Origin: Anaerolineae bacterium
GTDB taxonomy: Bacteria; Chloroflexota; Anaerolineae; J102
Reading direction: 5' to 3'
NCBI GenBank assembly: GCA_026985975.1
Contig: JALSPL010000298.1
Location: forward strand, 1 to 11,126
Length of the DNA stretch: 11,126 nucleotides
Under the pieces are notes generated by a model. It was not told where the DNA came from and did not search any database. It saw nothing but the letters and a program-made list of their open reading frames with translations. Of this stretch, positions 7,058 through 11,126 are shown piece after piece (position 1 is the stretch's first letter; the number at the start of each line of letters is the position of its first letter). The position numbers and the translations under genes are program-made.

Positions 7058-7080
7058 CTCAGGTGCGTAAAATGTTGCGC

Positions 7081-8406
7081 TCAATCCTGCCAGTTTTCAA
7101 GGATAGCCTTCACCTCCGCCACAAACGCGTCGGCGCTGGCCCCATCCAGGATGCGGTGATCAATGGTAAAGCTAAGGTATGTCACCGGGCGAATGGCGAT
7201 ATAGTCTTCGGGATCGGGCAACAGGGGGTGTCCCTGACTAACGACGACCGGCTCTTTGTGAATGGCGCCAATGCCCAAAATGCCGGCGTTGGGTTGATTG
7301 ATGATGGGAGAAGCAAAGATGCTTCCGCCCGTGCCATGATTGGTGATGCTGAAGGTGGATCCCTTGATCTCGTTCGGCATCAACTTGCCCGCCCGGGCGC
7401 GTTCCGCCAGATCGTTGACGATGCGGGCCAGGCCCAACAGATTGTAACTATCTGCATTTTTGACCACGGGCACAATCAAACCGTCCTCGATAGCAGTGGC
7501 CATGCCGATGTTGATGGCCCGGTGCAGCACGATACCCTCCTCGGACCAGGAGCTATTGGCCAACGGATGTTTCTTCAACGCCCGGGCGGCCGCGGCTACG
7601 AAATAGGGCGTAAAGGTTAGATTAACGCCATCCTGGGCGAATCGGGCCTTGTTCGCATAACGGTGTTTCACCACGCGGCTCATATCGACGACGAAAACCG
7701 TGGTCACATGCGGCGACGTGCGTTTGGACTGGACCATGTGCTCGGCGATGAGACGGCGCATGCGGCTGAGTGGAACGATCTGGTCGCCGGAAATGGATGG
7801 CGGCGCGACCGGTTTGGCAGGACACGCGGACGTGGCAATGGGGGCGTATTCCTCCACTTTGGCCGGTTTGAACAGCTCGCCCGAGCCCGGTTTTTCCCAC
7901 TCAGGCAGCTCCTCTCCCGACGCCATCTGTTTGATGTAATTCAGCACATCCTTTTTGCGGATGCGCCCGCGTACGCCTGTGCCCTTGACCCGGGTCAGAT
8001 CAACGTTGTGCTCCGCGGCCAGCCGGGCGACGACGGGGCTGATGAAACCCAATGACTTCTGATCAGCGGCTGCGGCAGCATGAGACGTTGCCGGGACTGA
8101 CGCCGTCATTTGTGGTGATTTGTCCTCCTGCACCTCTGTGGGCGCTGCATCCGTAGCAGAGGCCTCATCCGGATCACCAATCTCGGCAATAAGCGTCCCG
8201 GCGTGCACTGTCACGCCTTCGGGAACGTGGAGTTTGAGAACAACGCCGTCGGCGGGGGAGGGCACCTCGGTGTCCACTTTATCGGATGACACCTCCAGGA
8301 GCGGATCATAACGTTTAACGGCGTCACCTTCTTTGACCAACCATTTGGTGATGGTTCCTTCGACGACAGATTCCCCAAGTTGGGGCATAATGACTTTCGT
8401 GACCAT
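7081..8406 (-). CDS. E2 component of a 2-oxo acid dehydrogenase complex (dihydrolipoamide acyltransferase)
   Basis: This 441-residue protein has the standard E2 order. A lipoyl domain (about 1-79) carries lipoyl-lysine K43 in SSDKVDTEV. An Ala-rich linker (82-117) follows. The peripheral-subunit-binding domain (about 121-158: FISPVVARLAAEHNVDL...GVRGRIRKKDVL) holds E1/E3. A second linker (159-206) leads to the acyltransferase domain (about 208-440), with H417 in the DHRILDG active-site motif and NHGTGGSIFASPIINQP before it. E2 moves the acyl group from lipoyl-lysine to CoA in the cytoplasmic complex core. It has a single lipoyl domain. The start ATG has AAGGA 7 nt upstream. It is the last gene of the operon, 53 nt after the free lipoyl protein gene. 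The substrate (pyruvate, branched-chain 2-oxo acids or acetoin) cannot be decided from sequence alone, though the E1 partners look BCKDH-like. Confidence 0.93.
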   Translation of the reverse strand: MVTKVIMPQLGESVVEGTITKWLVKEGDAVKRYDPLLEVSSDKVDTEVPSPADGVVLKLHVPEGVTVHAGTLIAEIGDPDEASATDAAPTEVQEDKSPQMTASVPATSHAAAAADQKSLGFISPVVARLAAEHNVDLTRVKGTGVRGRIRKKDVLNYIKQMASGEELPEWEKPGSGELFKPAKVEEYAPIATSACPAKPVAPPSISGDQIVPLSRMRRLIAEHMVQSKRTSPHVTTVFVVDMSRVVKHRYANKARFAQDGVNLTFTPYFVAAAARALKKHPLANSSWSEEGIVLHRAINIGMATAIEDGLIVPVVKNADSYNLLGLARIVNDLAERARAGKLMPNEIKGSTFSITNHGTGGSIFASPIINQPNAGILGIGAIHKEPVVVSQGHPLLPDPEDYIAIRPVTYLSFTIDHRILDGASADAFVAEVKAILENWQD

Positions 8407-8431
8407 AGTTTCGTCCTTATTGATGGGAACT

Positions 8432-8448
8432 GGCTGTCAACGACAGCC
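8432..8448. repeat. Hairpin in the gap between the lipoyl-protein gene and the E2 gene
   Basis: GGCTGTC-AAC-GACAGCC is a perfect 7-bp stem with a 3-nt loop inside the 53-nt intercistronic gap. No T-run follows on the minus strand, so it is not a classical terminator. It could be an RNA-processing or mRNA-stability element that sets different levels of the two products. Confidence 0.5.
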
Positions 8449-8459
8449 TGGGTGAGCGA

Positions 8460-8720
8460 TTATCCTACAGGCGAATTTTCATCCGGATCACCGATAAGAG
8501 CAAGCGTTTCCCCCACAGACACACATTCGCCTGCGGGAAAATAGATTTTCAAAACGACGCCGCTGGCCGGGGAGGGCACTTCGATTGTGACTTTTTCTGT
8601 AGAAACTTCCAGGACAGGCTGAAAACGCTCAACGACGTCTCCTTCCTGAACCAGCCATTTTTTGATAGTCCCCTCGACGACAGAGCCGCCAATGCGGGGC
8701 ATAATCACTTTTTTAGCCAT
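8460..8720 (-). CDS. Free-standing lipoyl-domain protein
   Basis: An 86-residue protein that is essentially one biotin/lipoyl attachment domain, with modifiable K43 in STEKVTIEV and the paired glycines of the fold. By hand alignment about 52 of 81 positions are identical to the lipoyl domain of the E2 encoded just downstream, and K43 has the same number in both. It lacks a subunit-binding domain and a catalytic domain, so it cannot be an E2. It is too short for a glycine-cleavage H protein, and a biotin carrier would normally have an MKM motif, which is absent. The gene starts 18 nt after the E1 beta stop and has GAGG 6 nt before its ATG. Likely role: a diffusible extra lipoyl arm reductively acylated by E1. 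It may have arisen by duplication of the E2 domain. The function is inferred; the domain is clear. Confidence 0.87.
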   Translation of the reverse strand: MAKKVIMPRIGGSVVEGTIKKWLVQEGDVVERFQPVLEVSTEKVTIEVPSPASGVVLKIYFPAGECVSVGETLALIGDPDENSPVG

Positions 8721-8738
8721 GAAGCGCCTCGTGGAAAA

Positions 8739-9725
8739 TCAGTACGCCGCCAGTTCTCGCATAGCCTGGGCGATCTTCTTCGGATTCAGCATAAACGCAT
8801 CTTGCAGGGGTGGGCTGAAGGGGACAGCGGGGACGTCGGGCGGGGTCAATCGGGTGATGGGAGCGTCAAGATACTCGAACGCCTCCTGTCCGATAATAGC
8901 GGCCACTTCGCTGCTGACGCTTACGGTGGGATTATCCTCATGAACGATGAGCGCCTTTCCGGTCTTTTTTACAGAATTCAGGATGGCGTCTTTATCCAGC
9001 GGACGAATCGTGCGCAGATCGATGACGTCCGCCCGAATGCCTTCCGCCGCCACCACATCCGCAGCCTTCACGGCATCGTGCATGGCCAGGCCATAACTGA
9101 TCACGGTGAGATCATCGCCCTCGCGACGCAGGGCGGCCTTGCCGATGGGCACCACATAATCATCCTCGGGCACCTCGCCTTTGATCAAACGATAGGTTTT
9201 CTTATGTTCGAAAAACAGCACCGGATCATCCAATTGCAACGCCGCCCGCAACATGCCCTTGATGTCATAGGGCGTAGAAGGGGCGACCACATACAGGCCG
9301 GGGATATGAGCAAAAAAGGCTTCCACTGATTGAGAATGATAGAGCCCGCCGGAAATGCCGCCGCCATAAGGCGCCCTGATGATGAGAGGCACGGTCCAGT
9401 CGCCGCGGGTGCGATAGCGCATGCGCGCGGCTTCGTTCAAAATCTGATTGAATGCCGGAAAGATGAAATCGGCGAACTGTATTTCGACGATAGGCTTGAA
9501 ATAGCCGGTCAGGGCCATGCCAATGCCTGTGGCCACAATAGAAAGCTCGGCCAACGGCGTATCGATGATTCGTTTCTCTCCAAACTGCTGATAAAGCCCC
9601 TGGGTGGCGCGGAAAACGCCGCCGCGCGGGCCTACATCTTCTCCCGTAATGATGATCCGGGGATCGCGTTCCATCTCCTGACGCAAGGTCGTGCGCAGGG
9701 CTTCGATGTTATTCATGATCGCCAT
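8739..9725 (-). CDS. E1 beta subunit of a 2-oxo acid dehydrogenase complex
   Basis: A 328-residue transketolase-like E1 beta subunit. Together with E1 alpha it forms the thiamine-diphosphate enzyme that decarboxylates a 2-oxo acid and acylates lipoyl-lysine. Visible signatures: TGEDVGPRGGVFRATQGL; IIDTPLAE with E60, the residue expected to contact the cofactor aminopyrimidine; the EIQFADFIFPAFNQILNEAA block; and YHSQS with H130, the usual active-site histidine. The C-terminal transketolase domain (about 195-320) contains IDLRTIRPLD and VHEDNPTV. The length is normal. The start ATG is 3 nt after the E1 alpha stop, with GAGGAGG 8 nt upstream lying inside the last E1 alpha codons, so the two are probably co-translated. 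A second ATG three codons downstream is possible but worse placed. The sequence resembles branched-chain E1 beta (BCKDHB) most, by eye. Confidence 0.94.
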   Translation of the reverse strand: MAIMNNIEALRTTLRQEMERDPRIIITGEDVGPRGGVFRATQGLYQQFGEKRIIDTPLAELSIVATGIGMALTGYFKPIVEIQFADFIFPAFNQILNEAARMRYRTRGDWTVPLIIRAPYGGGISGGLYHSQSVEAFFAHIPGLYVVAPSTPYDIKGMLRAALQLDDPVLFFEHKKTYRLIKGEVPEDDYVVPIGKAALRREGDDLTVISYGLAMHDAVKAADVVAAEGIRADVIDLRTIRPLDKDAILNSVKKTGKALIVHEDNPTVSVSSEVAAIIGQEAFEYLDAPITRLTPPDVPAVPFSPPLQDAFMLNPKKIAQAMRELAAY

Positions 9726-9728
9726 GAT

Positions 9729-10772
9729 TCAAGCCTCCTCCCAGTTCGGCATGGGACCATACAGGTGTTTGGTCATCTCGGAGACGTCCGGATAAGGCGA
9801 ATTGATGGCCTCCTCCTCCGCCTGATCGACTTCCTGGATAGCCCAGGCATCGATCTCCTGTCGCAAGTCTTCGGTGAGAATGCCGCGTTCAAACAACACC
9901 TTTTCGAACAGCATGATCGGATCCCGTTTTTTCCACTTCTCCACCTCCTTGCGACTACGGTAAGTGCGATCGTCGTCATCGGAAGAATGCGGCGTCACGC
10001 GGTAGGTCTTTGCCTCCACCAGCGTCGCACCTTTACCATTGCGAGCGCGTTGCACCGCCTCGAACATGACATCATAGCACGCCAACACGTCGTTGCCATC
10101 GACGACGAGGCCCTTGACGCCATACGCAATTGCCCGATCAGCCACATTTTTCACAGCCATCTCTTTTTCCATGGGCACAGAAATAGCATACTGGTTGTTT
10201 TGGACGATGCAAATGAACGGCAGCTTATGGACTCCCGCCCAGTTCAGACCTTCGTGAAAATCACCCTGGCTGGTGGAGCCCTCGCCCAGACACACCACTG
10301 TCACCTCATCGGTTCCTTTCAATTTGCTGGCCAGGGCTGTGCCCGCAGCGATAGGCACTTGCGTTCCCACCGGGCTGGAGATGCTGCCAATGCGCAATTT
10401 TGCATTCGAATAATGCGAAGGCATCTGAATGCCGTTACTGCTGGGATCTCCAGCTTTGCCCAACAAGCCTCGCAGATGATCAACAGGCTTCATGCCCATG
10501 GCCAAAACAAACGCCAGATCGCGATAGTAGGGATAAAACCAATCATATCCGGGCCGCAAAGTCGCCGCCGCCGCCACCTGAATGGCTTCGTGTCCGATGC
10601 CTGAGATGTGAAATGGCGCTCTTCCCTGCCGGTTCATCACCCAACTTCGCTCATCCACTTTCCGGCCAAGCACCATGGACTTGTACAGTTGCAACAACTG
10701 GTCGTCTGTCAACTTATCCGACGGACGCTCCGATTGTTGTGACTTTTGGGATTTCCTGGCTGCAGTAGCCAT
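9729..10772 (-). CDS. E1 alpha subunit of a 2-oxo acid dehydrogenase complex
   Basis: A 347-residue thiamine-diphosphate-binding E1 alpha subunit. The cofactor/Mg motif runs from G163-E164-G165 to N192-N193 (CLGEGSTSQGD...QNNQYAIS); GEG in place of GDG is also seen in branched-chain enzymes. A HISGIGHEA block (55-63), WFYPYYRD and the regulatory-type loop TPHSSDDDDRTYR (260-272) also match that group; H262-S263 align with the histidine-serine pair of BCKDHA, although no E1 kinase is expected in bacteria. The chosen ATG at 10772 has a near-perfect AAGGAGG 4 nt upstream. A longer frame from a TTG at 10823 would add 17 hydrophobic, non-conserved residues and is rejected. It is the first gene of the operon, with an extended -10 promoter about 100 nt upstream. 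Confidence 0.93.
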   Translation of the reverse strand: MATAARKSQKSQQSERPSDKLTDDQLLQLYKSMVLGRKVDERSWVMNRQGRAPFHISGIGHEAIQVAAAATLRPGYDWFYPYYRDLAFVLAMGMKPVDHLRGLLGKAGDPSSNGIQMPSHYSNAKLRIGSISSPVGTQVPIAAGTALASKLKGTDEVTVVCLGEGSTSQGDFHEGLNWAGVHKLPFICIVQNNQYAISVPMEKEMAVKNVADRAIAYGVKGLVVDGNDVLACYDVMFEAVQRARNGKGATLVEAKTYRVTPHSSDDDDRTYRSRKEVEKWKKRDPIMLFEKVLFERGILTEDLRQEIDAWAIQEVDQAEEEAINSPYPDVSEMTKHLYGPMPNWEEA

Positions 10773-10776
10773 AACA

Positions 10777-10783
10777 CCTCCTT
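10777..10783 (-). promoter_or_regulatory. Strong Shine-Dalgarno fixing the E1 alpha start
   Basis: AAGGAGG on the minus strand, 4 nt before the ATG at 10770-10772. It selects this start over the in-frame TTG 51 nt upstream. Confidence 0.85.
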
Positions 10784-10871
10784 GTGTCAAAATATTGAAT
10801 TTGAACAAAAATACATCTTCCAACAGGCTTCATTGCCTTGTCAGAATCTCTTTAACAATCTGTAGGTAAGT

Positions 10872-10880
10872 ATTATAGCA
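10872..10880 (-). promoter_or_regulatory. Extended -10 promoter of the dehydrogenase operon
   Basis: Minus strand TGCTATAAT: a perfect TATAAT (10872-10877) with TG at the extended position (10879-10880). The -35 region is poor (TTTCTG at 17-bp spacing), which is common for extended -10 promoters. The start of transcription would fall near 10865, giving a leader of about 90 nt before the E1 alpha ATG. No riboswitch-like structure is evident in that leader. Confidence 0.65.
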
Positions 10881-11060
10881 CTGAATGAAAATGGCAGAAA
10901 GTCCGGCCATGCATCCCTGGAATTATTTGCCCAAAACCGCAATCAAGGCCATCGACAGATCATCGGCGTTGACGCCAAATGATAATGTTTTGATAACTGA
11001 CTGGAGTCTGGCGAAAATTATTTTGGCCGCTTTTCAAGTCATTTTTTGACACAAATTAAG

Positions 11061-11117
11061 CGAATTTATCGAATTTTTCTCTTCTTTTTTCGTATAATTC
11101 GTGTCAATTCGCGTCAA
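11061..11117. repeat. 9-10-bp-phased CGAATT / TTCGNGTCAA repeat element
   Basis: On the left are CGAATTTAT (11061-11069) and CGAATTTTT (11070-11078). After a pyrimidine run come TTCGTATAA (11089), TTCGTGTCAA (11098) and TTCGCGTCAA (11108). The AATTCG core of the right half is the reverse complement of the CGAATT core on the left. The element may continue past the window edge. Confidence 0.6.
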
Positions 11118-11126
11118 AATCAAAAA

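Larger units (their letters stand above)
6395..7080. other. Gene-free intergenic stretch rich in inverted and phased repeats
   Basis: No convincing coding region is seen on either strand in these 686 bases. Open frames that cross it have no family resemblance, low coding-like composition and no ribosome-binding sites. The stretch holds the GH8 gene's 5' leader and candidate promoter, a nested palindromic composite (6488-6761), a short 10-bp-phased inverted array (6909-6953), and the terminator of the dehydrogenase operon (7029-7057). Between 6762 and 6908 I see only small features, such as TGGCG-CAAT-CGCCA. Confidence 0.75.
10773..11126. other. Upstream intergenic region of the dehydrogenase operon
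   Basis: AT-rich stretch with no recognised gene, running to the window edge. It contains the Shine-Dalgarno and promoter of the E1 alpha gene and, from about 11061, a phased-repeat element. Two plus-strand fragments look promoter-like but do not combine well: TTGACA at 11046-11051 (followed at 17 bp by TCGAAT) and TATAAT at 11093-11098 without a -35. A plus-strand gene beyond the window is possible. Confidence 0.6.

Noticed and set aside
6719..7084. Open frames on both strands in the 6.7-7.1 kb intergenic stretch
   Set aside because: They run through repeats and the operon terminator, lack ribosome-binding sites and resemble no family.
9729..10823. Longer E1 alpha starting at a TTG at 10823
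   Set aside because: The extra 17 residues are not typical of the family, and a near-perfect Shine-Dalgarno marks the ATG at 10772.
10885..11049. A 54-codon plus-strand open frame (MKMAESPAMHPW...) just behind the operon promoter
   Set aside because: It has no Shine-Dalgarno, no recognisable family and a base composition like the surrounding non-coding DNA. It overlaps the divergent promoter region. It could be real only if conserved in relatives.

Overview
The window looks like a fragment of a Chloroflexota chromosome, probably an Anaerolineae- or Caldilineae-like lineage. This is inferred from protein style only: a KdpE-like regulator paired with a Cache-HAMP-GAF-PAS kinase, a lipoprotein glycoside hydrolase with a Pro/Thr linker, and a BCKDH-like E1/E2 operon. 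No rRNA or marker gene is present to confirm it. Genes are moderately GC-rich and the non-coding stretches are clearly more AT-rich.

Layout. (1) 32-679, plus strand: msrQ, the heme membrane subunit of the periplasmic methionine sulfoxide reductase system; its MsrP partner would lie just left of the window. (2) 708-4152, minus strand: a two-component system. The sensor kinase gene comes first and overlaps the OmpR/KdpE-type response regulator gene by 26 bp. A well-formed extended -10 promoter sits so close to the kinase ATG that the transcript is probably leaderless. (3) 4289-6394, minus strand: a predicted surface lipoprotein with an N-terminal beta-sandwich (carbohydrate-binding-like) domain, a Pro/Thr linker, a GH8 catalytic domain and a C-terminal Fn3-like domain. 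(4) 6395-7080: a gene-free stretch of almost 700 bp holding nested inverted repeats, a set of 10-bp-phased repeats, and the terminator of the next operon. (5) 7081-10772, minus strand: a four-gene operon in the order E1 alpha, E1 beta, free-standing lipoyl protein, E2 of a 2-oxo acid dehydrogenase complex. It has an extended -10 promoter upstream and a strong intrinsic terminator downstream. No E3 (lipoamide dehydrogenase) gene is in the window. (6) 10773-11126: upstream region with the operon promoter and a third phased-repeat element at the right edge.

How the genes work together: E1 alpha/beta would decarboxylate a 2-oxo acid with thiamine diphosphate and reductively acylate lipoyl-lysine. 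E2 would pass the acyl group to CoA. The extra lipoyl protein closely resembles the lipoyl domain of E2 and could act as a second, detachable swinging arm. The kinase and regulator form a self-contained signalling pair whose target genes are not evident.

The most unusual signal is in the non-coding DNA. Three separate places (about 6488-6761, 6909-6953 and 11061-11117) use different core words but share one design: short words repeated every 9-10 bp, pointing one way on the left and the opposite way on the right. I know of no gene in the window that would explain them.
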